Assembly: GCA_947491935.1 (NCBI GenBank) | Contig: CANLLF010000003.1 | Location: 248,001 to 312,000, forward strand | Direction: 5' to 3' | DNA from: an uncultured Roseicyclus sp. | GTDB taxonomy: Bacteria > Pseudomonadota > Alphaproteobacteria > Rhodobacterales > Rhodobacteraceae | Length of the DNA: 64,000 nt | The notes under the pieces: model-generated | Told to the model about the DNA's origin: nothing | Database searches by the model: none | What the model saw: the letters and a program-made list of their open reading frames with translations, nothing else | Shown: one piece after another, positions 25,701 to 34,170 of the stretch | How the letters are laid out: every line of letters starts with the position of its first letter | Position numbering within the stretch: position 1 is the first letter of the stretch | Made by a program: the position numbers and the translations under genes

Positions 25701-28700
25701 ATGGGGCTGCGCGTTTTTTCCGAGAAAAGCCGTCCCGTTCATCTGGGCTCCTACCGTCTTGAAACCCTGAAACGGCACGCGGATGCGAACCTGGATGCGG
25801 TGTCGCCGTTTCAGCAATTATCCTTCGCCCATGACAATCGCCCCCAGTCGATCGTGAATGCGATGCGAGATCATCAAGCGATGCTGGATGCCATCCGCGA
25901 TGGGTTGGTGAACAAGGTGCAAGCCGAGGCGCCAACAGGATTAACAGAGCGTTCCAATCACCTGAAATCATTTGGATACTTTGCCGATGCGTCGATGGTT
26001 GGCACCTGCCTTTTGCCCGATGCAGCGCTGCTGGATCAGCCCTACCTGAACCCGGATATCGCGCGGCTGGCCGAGGATCTGCGCACGCGCCAGACCAAGA
26101 CGCTGGCCTCGGGCATCGACCTGATCATGGCGGACCTCAAGGAATCGATGGAGGCACCGCCAAGCACGATCGAAGGGCACACCCATGCGATTGTCTTCCT
26201 CTATGAGCATCCCCGTGCGCCCAAGGCGGATGAGCCGGGGACCGATTGGATCATGGATGCGCTGCCCCACCGCTCCTGCCTATTGGCGGCCGAGACGGCG
26301 GTGGTGATCGCCAACTATCTGCGAATTCTGGGCCACGACGCCCGCGCCCATACTGCCAGTTCGTCGGATGTGGATCTGAACCGGCTGGCCGTAGCCTCCG
26401 GTCTTGCAATCGCGGCGGATGGGGGGACGCCGTCGGCGCCGTTCATCGGGCCCAATTTCGGCATTGCGGCCATCACGACCACCTTTGCCGTCGCGCCGGA
26501 TCAGCCGCTGGCCCCGGGATCCGTCCCGCAAAGCGCCGTGCCGCCCTTTGCCACTCGACGTTTCATGGATGGCGCCCATCCGTTCGAGAAGCTCAAACGC
26601 GTCGATGATCCCACCACCTATATCGACGAGGCGCGCGTGCCCCGTGTGCCGAAACGGACCGACATGTTCGCGCGGGCGCAATTCGGCGATATGGGCAAAC
26701 CGCTCCAGGATGGGGCCAAAGGCGGTTACTACGTCCGCAAGGCCGCGCCGTCTTCAGCGCAGCGGCGGGCTTTGGGGGCGTTCGTTCTTTTGCAAGATGG
26801 CGAGCCCGCGGCGGAAAAGGTCCCGCTGTCACCGCAAGAGGCGGCGGAGTTGGTGAAGGCGACCAGCTACTTCCTGGGCGTCGATGCGGTGGGGCTCAGC
26901 CGGTGCCCGGACTGGACGTGGTACTCCCATGATGCCGCCGGCGAGCCTATCGATCCGCCCCATGACCATGCGATCAGCATGATCATCGATCAGGGCTTTG
27001 ACACGATGGAGGGTGCGTCGGGCGACGACTGGATCAGCGTCGCCCAATCCATGCGCGCCTACCTGCGGTTTTCGCTGCTGGGTGGGGTCGTGGCCCGGCA
27101 ATTGCGCAACCTGGGCTACAAGGCCAAGGCCCATTCCGTGATGGATGGCGAGGTGTTGCAACCGCCGCTTCTGCTCCTGTCCGGTCTGGGCGAGGTCAGC
27201 CGCATCGGTGAGGTGATCCTGAACCCCTATCTCGGACCACGCCTGAAATCCGGAGCGGTCACCACCGACCTGCCGATGGAGCATGACAAGCCGATCGATT
27301 TCGGCCTCCAAAGCTTCTGCGAGGCGTGCAAGAAATGTGCCCGCGAATGCCCATCGGGTGCCATCACCGCCGGGCCGAAACTGATGTTCAACGGCTACGA
27401 GATCTGGAAATCCGACAGCCAGAAATGCGCCACCTACCGGATCACGACGCAGGGCGGAGCGATGTGCGGGCGCTGTATGAAGACCTGCCCTTGGAACCTG
27501 GAAGGGGTGCTGGGGGATGCGGTGTTCCGCTGGACTGCGATGAACGTGCCATCCTCTGCCCCGGCTCTGGCCAAGCTCGACGACATGCTGAACCGGGGCG
27601 ATCTGAACCCGGTCAAGAAATGGTGGTGGGATCTGGAGCTGGATGCGGATGGCGGCTATCGCCCTACGGACAAGCCGGTGAACGCGCGCGGGCTGCAAAA
27701 GGATCTGGACCTGAAATACGAGGATCAGACGCTGGCCGTCTATCCCGCGCCGCTGGTCCCGCATCCCTATCCCTACCCCTACATCATGGATCGCGAGGCC
27801 GGGATTGAGGCTTATCAGGCTATGATCACCGCCGAGGAATACAAGGCCCGCGCGGCGCGAGGGGAAAATCCGGTCCACAAGACGCGCGATTACGATGAGA
27901 GCCCGGTTCTGCGGGTACAGATCACCAAGGCAGAACAGACGGCGGAGGACATCACCATCTATGAATTCCGGAGCCTTGATGGGTCTGACCTGCCGGCATG
28001 GGAGGCGGGCGCCCATCTTGACATCGTCGTGGCGCCGGAATTCCTGCGCCAATATTCGATGTCAGGCGACCCGGCGGACCGCTCGACCTACCAGATCGGC
28101 GTATTGCGGGAAGCTCAGGGGCGCGGCGGATCGGCGCTCTTGCATCGGATCTTCAACGAGGGCCGCAAGGTCTTTATCTCCAAGCCGATCAATCACTTTC
28201 CGCTCCATGAAGATGCGCCAATGACTTACCTGATGGGGGGCGGGATCGGGATCACTCCGATGATCGCCATGGCGCATCGGCTGCATGCCTTGGGCAAGCC
28301 GTTTGCGATGCACTATTCCGGGCGGATGCGGGCGACGATGGGGTATCTGAATGATCTCAGAGCGATGCCCTGGGCCGACAAGGTGGTTGTGCATGTCTCC
28401 TCCGAGGGGACTCGTGCGCAATTGGCAGACATCCTGGCATATCAAGACGGCGCGCACGTCTATACCTGCGGGGCGGAGCCCTACATGGCCGCAGTGATGG
28501 AGGCCGCGGAGGTGGCGGGGTTCCCGGAGGATAACCGGCATCTGGAATACTTCTCGGTCCCCGATGTACCGGATTACGAGAACCACCCATTCACGATCAA
28601 ATTGGCGAGGTCGGGCCGCGCATTCAGCGTGCCCGAAGACAAATCCGCCGCCGATGTGTTGATCGAGAACGGCATCCCGGTGGATCTGAAATGCTCCGAC

Positions 28701-28850
28701 GGAATCTGCGGCGTCTGCAAATGCGGACTGGTCTCCGGCGACGTCGAACACCGCGATTTCGTGCTATCCAAGTCACAACGGGCCACCCAGATCATCACCT
28801 GCCAATCCCGGGCGCGGGAGCCGGGCGGCGTGATCGAGCTCGATCTGTAG
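25701..28850 (+). CDS. rdhA: self-sufficient (catabolic-type) reductive dehalogenase fused to a flavin/2Fe-2S reductase
   Basis: 1049 residues. Residues ~1-690 are a cobalamin-dependent reductive dehalogenase unit without a Tat signal; the C-terminal ~340 residues are a phthalate-dioxygenase-reductase-like module. Two 4Fe-4S sites are complete: C540, C543, C546, C550 (CxxCxxCxxxCP) and C576, C589, C592, C596 (Cx12CxxCxxxCP). The reductase part shows the flavin motif RQYS at 783-786, a nucleotide-binding GGGIGITP near 846 and a plant-type 2Fe-2S set C998, C1003, C1006, C1034. This order matches the soluble NAD(P)H-driven dehalogenases known from Nitratireductor and Comamonas, which remove halogens from halogenated hydroxybenzoates aerobically. 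The RBS is AGGGAG seven bases before the ATG. No membrane anchor gene (rdhB) is present and none is needed for this type. Confidence 0.9.
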   Translation: MGLRVFSEKSRPVHLGSYRLETLKRHADANLDAVSPFQQLSFAHDNRPQSIVNAMRDHQAMLDAIRDGLVNKVQAEAPTGLTERSNHLKSFGYFADASMVGTCLLPDAALLDQPYLNPDIARLAEDLRTRQTKTLASGIDLIMADLKESMEAPPSTIEGHTHAIVFLYEHPRAPKADEPGTDWIMDALPHRSCLLAAETAVVIANYLRILGHDARAHTASSSDVDLNRLAVASGLAIAADGGTPSAPFIGPNFGIAAITTTFAVAPDQPLAPGSVPQSAVPPFATRRFMDGAHPFEKLKRVDDPTTYIDEARVPRVPKRTDMFARAQFGDMGKPLQDGAKGGYYVRKAAPSSAQRRALGAFVLLQDGEPAAEKVPLSPQEAAELVKATSYFLGVDAVGLSRCPDWTWYSHDAAGEPIDPPHDHAISMIIDQGFDTMEGASGDDWISVAQSMRAYLRFSLLGGVVARQLRNLGYKAKAHSVMDGEVLQPPLLLLSGLGEVSRIGEVILNPYLGPRLKSGAVTTDLPMEHDKPIDFGLQSFCEACKKCARECPSGAITAGPKLMFNGYEIWKSDSQKCATYRITTQGGAMCGRCMKTCPWNLEGVLGDAVFRWTAMNVPSSAPALAKLDDMLNRGDLNPVKKWWWDLELDADGGYRPTDKPVNARGLQKDLDLKYEDQTLAVYPAPLVPHPYPYPYIMDREAGIEAYQAMITAEEYKARAARGENPVHKTRDYDESPVLRVQITKAEQTAEDITIYEFRSLDGSDLPAWEAGAHLDIVVAPEFLRQYSMSGDPADRSTYQIGVLREAQGRGGSALLHRIFNEGRKVFISKPINHFPLHEDAPMTYLMGGGIGITPMIAMAHRLHALGKPFAMHYSGRMRATMGYLNDLRAMPWADKVVVHVSSEGTRAQLADILAYQDGAHVYTCGAEPYMAAVMEAAEVAGFPEDNRHLEYFSVPDVPDYENHPFTIKLARSGRAFSVPEDKSAADVLIENGIPVDLKCSDGICGVCKCGLVSGDVEHRDFVLSKSQRATQIITCQSRAREPGGVIELDL

Positions 28851-28906
28851 GGCGGATAGTAGCGCATTGGCCCGGTTGTGATTCAATTCGTGGGTGCGGG
28901 TCGAGC

Positions 28907-29320
28907 CTAGTCCGCATCCCGCAACACATGCACCGCGCAGGGCGCATGCCGCACAACACGCGCAGCGGTTGAGCCAAGCAGATAGTCGATCAACCCCGGT
29001 TTGTGGGACCCGATGATGATGCAATCCGCCTTCTGTTCATCGGCGAAATCGATGATCGTCCGGCCGCTATGGCCCTTGATCACGATAGGGGTCACGTCCG
29101 GGTGGTCGGCAACGCGCACCTTCAACCGCGCCTGAGAGGCCTCGAACGCTCCCCGCACGGTGTCCTCGTCAAGATAGGCACTGACCGATCCTTGCGGGGC
29201 TTCGTGCACGTGCAACGCAGTGATCTTGCCGCCGTCATTCAACAGCTTGTGCGCCAGCGCGATGGCGGTTCGTCCAAACCCGTGATCAAGCGCCATTGGG
29301 ATGATGATGTGGTCATACAT
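28907..29320 (-). CDS. universal stress protein (UspA family)
   Basis: 137 residues, one Usp domain. The nucleotide-binding signature GSHKPGLIDYLLGSTAARVV (G-x2-G-x9-G-S/T) near residue 103 is intact, so ATP binding is likely. The N-terminal MYDHIIIPMALDHG is the usual first strand. It is convergent with the dehalogenase gene and lies downstream of the TRAP operon on the same strand, 166 bases after dctM. UspA genes next to TRAP transporters are common in proteobacteria, and a regulatory ATP-sensing role for the transporter has been suggested in other organisms. Confidence 0.88.
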   Translation of the reverse strand: MYDHIIIPMALDHGFGRTAIALAHKLLNDGGKITALHVHEAPQGSVSAYLDEDTVRGAFEASQARLKVRVADHPDVTPIVIKGHSGRTIIDFADEQKADCIIIGSHKPGLIDYLLGSTAARVVRHAPCAVHVLRDAD

Positions 29321-29436
29321 TACAAGTCTCCGGTTTTCATGCGCGCGCTTTGAGGTCAGTCAGGCCGATCACGACACGCGGATGCAAGGGCATTCGGGTC
29401 CGCTTGGATCGCTCGGCGAGGCGTTGAGGGTGGGAC

Positions 29437-29452
29437 GGGGCCACCGGGCCCC
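29437..29452 (-). terminator. short GC-rich hairpin downstream of dctM
   Basis: GGGGCC (29437-29442) and GGCCCC (29447-29452) form a 6-bp stem with a 4-base loop, 35 bases after the dctM stop on the minus strand. It has no clear T-tract. It may end the TRAP transcript before the UspA gene, or simply separate expression levels. Support is weak. Confidence 0.3.
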
Positions 29453-29486
29453 CTCTGTGGCCCAAGCCCTAAGAGCATCCGCCATC

Positions 29487-30818
29487 CTATTGGTAGATCT
29501 CCGGCAGGAGCGCCGTGGAAATCGCCGGGATATAAGCAATCAGTAACGTCACCATCAGCATGAACAGAACGAACGGGACGGCGCGGGCGGCAATCTTCAA
29601 TATCGATTCCCCCGTTATCCCTGACACGACGAACAGGTTCAGCCCGAGCGGCGGCGTGATGAACCCGACGCCGAGAGCAGTGATCATCATCACGCAGAAC
29701 TGGATCTCGTTCATGCCGATATTCTGCGCCAACGGGAACAGGATCGGCGCCAGGATCACGATGTTCGGCGTCGTCTCCATCACACATCCAGCGGCAATCA
29801 GGATCAGGATCATCATCAGGATCAGGATCCGTGGATCGTCGCTCACGCCGGTGGCGGCGGCGACAAAGCCCTGCGGCACCCCGAGGATGGCCAGGGCCTG
29901 CGCCAGAGGCAGCGAGAACGCGATGATCGGCAGGATCACCCCATTCACCTTGGCCGAGCTGACCAGCATCGCCGGAAAATCACTGAACTTCAGCGTGCCG
30001 ATAATGAAGCCGATGACGATACAGGTGACCACCGCCACGGCACCGGCCTCGGTCGGTGTCAGGCGCCCTGAGAAGATGCCGTAGAAGATGATGCCGGGCA
30101 CAAGAAACGCGTACCAGCCCGATCGGACCGTGCGCCACAGGTTGCTGGCCCATTCGCCGACACTCATCAACCCGCCCCCCTCGTAAGCGTGCCGACGGTT
30201 GACGATGGTGTTGGTGATCAGGATTGCCAGCAGCACCAGTAGGCCGGGAATCACGGCAGCGAGAAACAGGATCGAGACGTTCACGCCAAGCACGAGGCCG
30301 ATGATGATATAGGCGATGGACGGCGGGATAAGGATGCCGGTACAGGCACCGGCAGCCACAAGGGCGCAGGCATAGGGGCGCGGGTAGCCGGATTCGACCA
30401 GGCGGTCGATGGTCATCCGGCCAACCGCGGCAGCACCCGCCGCGTCGGAACCGGAGATGGCGGCGAACATCCCACAGACCAATACGGTGGCCGAGCCGAA
30501 GCCGCCCTTGGCCCAACACGTGATGGCCTCCGCCACGTCGAGGAATTTTTTCGACAGCCCGGTCCGGACCAACACGTCGCCGGTCAGGATGAAGAGCGGC
30601 ACGGCCGTCAGCGCGAAGTGGTCGATGCCGTGAAAAAGGCTTTCGCCCACCAAAGACAGGGGCAGGGCGCCCGACATCATCAGCATCAGGATCGCGGCGG
30701 ACCCGATAGAGGCCCAGACCGGAACCGCAAGGGCCACCAGGATAACGAAGACGATGATCGGGACGTAGAAATCTGCGCCCAGTTCAACGGTCTGCTGTTG
30801 AAGCGTTTGCCAAAGCAT
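29487..30818 (-). CDS. dctM: TRAP transporter large permease (DctM)
   Basis: 443 residues, the normal DctM length, with about twelve hydrophobic segments. Family landmarks include FSGRLTPTEAGAVAVV near residue 250, AGACTGILIPPSIAYII near residue 165 and the C-terminal FITPPLGLNLFVVSGI block. It uses an ion gradient to drive solute uptake together with DctQ and the periplasmic DctP. It is the last gene of a four-gene minus-strand operon and lies 13 bases after dctQ. Confidence 0.93.
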   Translation of the reverse strand: MLWQTLQQQTVELGADFYVPIIVFVILVALAVPVWASIGSAAILMLMMSGALPLSLVGESLFHGIDHFALTAVPLFILTGDVLVRTGLSKKFLDVAEAITCWAKGGFGSATVLVCGMFAAISGSDAAGAAAVGRMTIDRLVESGYPRPYACALVAAGACTGILIPPSIAYIIIGLVLGVNVSILFLAAVIPGLLVLLAILITNTIVNRRHAYEGGGLMSVGEWASNLWRTVRSGWYAFLVPGIIFYGIFSGRLTPTEAGAVAVVTCIVIGFIIGTLKFSDFPAMLVSSAKVNGVILPIIAFSLPLAQALAILGVPQGFVAAATGVSDDPRILILMMILILIAAGCVMETTPNIVILAPILFPLAQNIGMNEIQFCVMMITALGVGFITPPLGLNLFVVSGITGESILKIAARAVPFVLFMLMVTLLIAYIPAISTALLPEIYQ

Positions 30819-30831
30819 TGTTCAGCCCCCC

Positions 30832-31347
30832 TCAGTCAAACAGCTTGTCGCCCTCGTAAACGGGACGTCCGTTTCGAAGGTCTGACAGATCACGAAGGAA
30901 GGATTGAACAAGCCTCAGGATGACGAGGGCAAATCCGAACGGCACGGCAAAGAGGAAGAACACCTGGCTGATCCGCAGGCCGTGGGTGACCGAGCCGAAC
31001 GTCCAGGAGACGTGAACGGCCTCCCACGACCAGTAAAGCGCCACGCAGGCCACCACAAACATCACGATGTCGCCCAGGATGTACAGCAGCGTCTTGAGGG
31101 TGTGCGGCACGTAATTCATGATCACGTCGATGCGGATGTGACCGCGTTCCTTCACCGCCGAGGCCGCGCCGATCCAGGCCAGATAGATGAAGGAGTAACG
31201 CACGATCTCTTCGCCCCAGATCGAGGAATAGGAAAACACCTCGCGCCGAATGACTTCGATGAACATCGTGCCCACCAGCATCACGTAGAACACCAGCAAC
31301 AGCCAGCGTTCCGCATTTCGATTCAGCGATTGAAGAAAAGTCGTCAT
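30832..31347 (-). CDS. dctQ: TRAP transporter small permease (DctQ)
   Basis: 171 residues with four hydrophobic segments and the DctQ core pattern EVIRREVFSYSSIWGEEIVR near residue 29, ending in helices that pack on DctM. It is essential for the TRAP complex in the inner membrane. It is separated from dctP by 104 bases containing a hairpin and from dctM by 13 bases. Confidence 0.92.
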   Translation of the reverse strand: MTTFLQSLNRNAERWLLLVFYVMLVGTMFIEVIRREVFSYSSIWGEEIVRYSFIYLAWIGAASAVKERGHIRIDVIMNYVPHTLKTLLYILGDIVMFVVACVALYWSWEAVHVSWTFGSVTHGLRISQVFFLFAVPFGFALVILRLVQSFLRDLSDLRNGRPVYEGDKLFD

Positions 31348-31409
31348 GCTGCCCCTCCCACCGGAGGGAGCCCCGGCATGAACATGCTGTATTTTCGTTG
31401 AGATATTGG

Positions 31410-31440
31410 GGCCGGCATCCGCGAGGCGCAGGTGCCGGCC
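31410..31440 (-). other. intergenic hairpin after dctP
   Basis: An 8-bp perfect stem (31410-31417 GGCCGGCA with 31433-31440 TGCCGGCC) with a 15-base loop lies 12 bases downstream of the dctP stop and before dctQ on the minus strand. As with the hairpins after the two ABC binding-protein genes, it probably raises the ratio of binding protein to permease by stabilising the upstream RNA or partly stopping transcription. Confidence 0.55.
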
Positions 31441-31451
31441 TTGGTGTGGGT

Positions 31452-32597
31452 TCAGGCGTCGTGCACGTAGTAGCGGCCCATCGTACCAGCGGCCTCTTCG
31501 AGGCGCGCGAACGTCTCCATGGAGCCTGCAAGGTCAACCTTGAACTGGTCCCAATCGGGCAGCTGGTAGCCGCCAACCGACTGCCATTCGGCCAGCTGGT
31601 CATCCGTGAGTGAATGAAACTCCACACCGTTTGCCGTCAGTTCCGACATCGCATAACCGCGCGCGGCTGGCACTTTGGCAAGGTTCTGGGCCTGTGTGAT
31701 CTCACCCGCGAACTCGATACCCTCCTGCACGTCGGCAGGCAGGCTTTCGAACCATTCGAGGTTCACGGAGTAAACCTGGCTGTCCGGCACCGCCTGCGTG
31801 AAGGTCACGTGGCTAAGGATTTCGCCAAAACCGAAGACATGCAGCGCGCCGACCGACGGGTCAAGCGCATCAGCCACACCCTGACGGATCGCCGAGGGGG
31901 TCTCGCCCCAAGCCACCGGTGTCGGGTTGGCACCAACCATGCGGTAATACTGCTGCAACATGGCGGAGCCCGGCACGCGGAATTTCACACCGTCCATGTC
32001 CGCGGGCGTGATGATGGCGTCGCCGCCCTGCCGCACGGCGACGACGCGCGGGTCGATCACGATGTAGAACAGCGCCTTGAACCCGGACGCCGCGATGCGC
32101 GGGTCCACTTCGTCCTTCCACGTCTGCGACGACGTCAGGTTGGTGAACCGCTGATTGGAGCCGCAGAAATAGGGCAGGTTGATCAGATCAACGACCGAGG
32201 CAAACGGCGCAAAATTGGCCAAAGAGTGCTGCGCACATTGGATCGTGCCGGATTGCACAGCCTGCGCCAGCGCCCCGCCGGCTCCAAGTTGTCCACCGGG
32301 GGCAAGGCGCACATAGACCTTGCCGTTGGTCATGTTCTGGATGTTTTCCTTCAGGTCCAGCTGCATGATCGGATAGCTGCGCGAAGCCCCGAGAACATAG
32401 GCGGTGGCCAACGTCATGATGTGATCGGCGGCGGCCTCCCGCGCGGCCTCTTCTTGTTGGGTCTGGGCCGCCGCTTCGCCCGACCACAATGTCCCTGCAG
32501 CCCCTGCAACCATCGCGGCGGTGAAGCTACCGGCGCTTGCAAGCTTGAGGAAATTGCGGCGCTCGGCCGACTTTAGCTCTTGGATGTCTTTGTCCAA
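31452..32597 (-). CDS. dctP: TRAP transporter substrate-binding protein (DctP, Tat signal)
   Basis: 381 residues from a TTG start at 32597. That start was chosen because GGAGG lies eight bases upstream and the protein begins directly with a cytoplasmic tail and a twin-arginine signal (AERRNFLKLA, Arg13-Arg14), then a hydrophobic stretch and cleavage near EAAAQ. An ATG nearby (32601) is out of frame. The mature protein has the DctP/TAXI-like pattern, with GGQLGAGGALAQAVQSGTIQ near residue 103 and VKFRVPGS near residue 195, whose Arg contacts the carboxylate of the ligand in this family. Ligands are therefore likely organic acids. Export of a folded binding protein by Tat is less common than Sec. 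Confidence 0.9.
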   Translation of the reverse strand: MDKDIQELKSAERRNFLKLASAGSFTAAMVAGAAGTLWSGEAAAQTQQEEAAREAAADHIMTLATAYVLGASRSYPIMQLDLKENIQNMTNGKVYVRLAPGGQLGAGGALAQAVQSGTIQCAQHSLANFAPFASVVDLINLPYFCGSNQRFTNLTSSQTWKDEVDPRIAASGFKALFYIVIDPRVVAVRQGGDAIITPADMDGVKFRVPGSAMLQQYYRMVGANPTPVAWGETPSAIRQGVADALDPSVGALHVFGFGEILSHVTFTQAVPDSQVYSVNLEWFESLPADVQEGIEFAGEITQAQNLAKVPAARGYAMSELTANGVEFHSLTDDQLAEWQSVGGYQLPDWDQFKVDLAGSMETFARLEEAAGTMGRYYVHDA

Positions 32598-32614
32598 TTC
32601 ATGTCCTCCCTGGA

Positions 32615-32803
32615 CTATTTGCCTGCACCGTTTTCCTTGGCTTCGGCTTCTTTTTTCAGGATCGCGATGACGAACAGGATGCTGGCTGCAAGCAGCGTCA
32701 GCATCTCGCCCACATCGGTCAGAAACGCGTTGTTTGATGCGGAGCCCATGCCGACATTTACGGCAAAGACCACCAATAAGATGACTGATCCGATGAGTGC
32801 CAT
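32615..32803 (-). CDS. small two-helix membrane protein of the TRAP operon
   Basis: 62 residues from the ATG at 32803, preceded by a GGAGGGG ribosome-binding site. Two hydrophobic segments are visible (about residues 2-18 and 28-46), with a charged C-terminal tail (KKEAEAKENGAGK). No known family is recognised. It is the first gene after the LacI operators, 17 bases upstream of dctP, so it is produced under the same control as the transporter. It may assist DctQM assembly or sense membrane state, but no function can be assigned. Confidence 0.7.
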   Translation of the reverse strand: MALIGSVILLVVFAVNVGMGSASNNAFLTDVGEMLTLLAASILFVIAILKKEAEAKENGAGK

Positions 32804-32841
32804 GTTGCGTCTGCCCCTCCCGACACACGATTCCATGTCGC

Positions 32842-32859
32842 AATGTAAGCCTTTACATT
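32842..32859. promoter_or_regulatory. LacI-type operator 1
   Basis: AATGTAAGCCTTTACATT is an 18-bp near-palindrome with the central pyrimidine-purine arrangement typical of LacI-family sites (TGTAA..N..TTACA). It lies 38 bases upstream of the TRAP operon's first start codon and next to a second copy. The adjacent LacI gene is the obvious binder. Overlap with the TRAP promoter would give repression until the inducer binds. Confidence 0.75.
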
Positions 32860-32864
32860 CCGGC

Positions 32865-32882
32865 AATGCAAGCCTTTACATT
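32865..32882. promoter_or_regulatory. LacI-type operator 2
   Basis: AATGCAAGCCTTTACATT differs from operator 1 at a single position (T to C in the left arm) and is displaced by 23 bp centre to centre, about two helical turns. Tandem sites on one helix face support cooperative binding of a LacI dimer of dimers. It is 78 bases from the LacI start and may also autoregulate that gene. Confidence 0.75.
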
Positions 32883-32960
32883 TACTGTGATCATTTCAGT
32901 GGTTTGGGTGGGGTACGTCATCGTATAAGGGAAAGAGGCAGCACCAATACGAAAGACCTA

Positions 32961-33989
32961 ATGAACTCGATCCGCACGACACCGACCTTGCACGACGTCG
33001 CGATTCAATCGGGGGTTTCGACCGCAACGGTGTCGCGGTGCCTGAACTTTCCAGAACAGGTGTCCGACAAGACGCGTGAGAAGGTGATGCGCGCGGTGGA
33101 CGCGCTAGGATACTCTCCGAATTTCGGGGCGCGGGTGATGGCCTCGCAGCGCACCAACACGATCGGTGCGATCATTCCCACGATGGAAAACGCGGTTTTT
33201 GCCCGCGGAATTCAGGCCTTTCAGGAAGAGCTTAATGCCCACGGCTACACACTTCTTGTTGCCAGTTCCTCCTATCGCGCGGATCTTGAGGAGCAGCAGG
33301 TTCGCTCGCTTGTGGCGCGCGGGGCCGATGCGCTTTTGTTGATCGGCCATGACCGCGATCCGTCGATCTATGAATTTCTCAACGCCCAGAAGGTGCCGTG
33401 CCTTGTGACATGGGCCTTCGACGCCTCGGCGGGCCGCCCGTCGGTGGGGTTCGACAACCGTTTGGCGATGCACAACATGGCCAAGGTGGTGCTGAACCAC
33501 GGGCACCGCAAGCTGGCCCTGATCTCGGCGGATGTTGCGGCCAATGACAGGGCGCGGGCGCGTCTTGACGGCATGCGCGATGCGCTCGCTGAGGCGGGCC
33601 TCGATGCCGGGGCGCTGGCGGTGATTGAGACGCCCTACGGGATCGACAGCGGAGCGCGCGCGTTTGAGCAATTGATGCAAGCGCCCGACAGGCCCACGGC
33701 GGTATTCTGCGGCAACGATGTTTTGGCCGTCGGCGCGGTGGGGAAGGCGCGCGAGATGGGGCTTGGTGTGCCCGACGATGTGTCGATCATCGGGTTTGAC
33801 GATATCGAACTGGCCCGCGTGGCCTATCCGAAACTGACCACCGTCCATGTGCCGCACCGCGAGATGGGCCGCCGGGCGGCGCGCGCGCTGGTCGATACGC
33901 TCAAGACCGGCGAACCCATCGAGCCGCAGGAGCTTGCGGCAGATCTTCGCCTTCGCGAATCCCACGGGCCTGTGCCCAAGGGGCGTTGA
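32961..33989 (+). CDS. LacI family transcriptional regulator
   Basis: 342 residues from the ATG at 32961. The frame is open much further upstream, but the canonical N-terminal HTH (TLHDVAIQSGVSTATVSRCL, residues 9-28) fixes the start. A hinge (YSPNFGARVMASQRTNTIGA) and a type I periplasmic-binding-like effector domain follow, with FCGNDVLAVGAV and GFDDIELARVAYPKLTTVH near the C-terminus. It is transcribed divergently from the TRAP operon across two matching tandem operators and almost certainly controls it. The effector is probably the imported acid or its metabolite. Confidence 0.93.
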   Translation: MNSIRTTPTLHDVAIQSGVSTATVSRCLNFPEQVSDKTREKVMRAVDALGYSPNFGARVMASQRTNTIGAIIPTMENAVFARGIQAFQEELNAHGYTLLVASSSYRADLEEQQVRSLVARGADALLLIGHDRDPSIYEFLNAQKVPCLVTWAFDASAGRPSVGFDNRLAMHNMAKVVLNHGHRKLALISADVAANDRARARLDGMRDALAEAGLDAGALAVIETPYGIDSGARAFEQLMQAPDRPTAVFCGNDVLAVGAVGKAREMGLGVPDDVSIIGFDDIELARVAYPKLTTVHVPHREMGRRAARALVDTLKTGEPIEPQELAADLRLRESHGPVPKGR

Positions 33990-34170
33990 GATCGCTGGCG
34001 GTTCGCCTCCAAAACCAGCCGCGCAGATCGTGATTTTACAAAAGTTTCACAATCGGATCCGCCCAAACCGATTACGGATGCGGCATGACGTTGCTTGCAC
34101 CCAAAAGGCTGGCCGAAACGGCACCGGGCCACCCAGCAGCGTTCGGCTCCGTCTCGACAGGATTTGATGC

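Noticed and set aside
25701-28850. Respiratory (organohalide-respiring) reductive dehalogenase
   Set aside because: No Tat signal, no rdhB membrane anchor and an attached NAD(P)H reductase all point to the soluble catabolic type.
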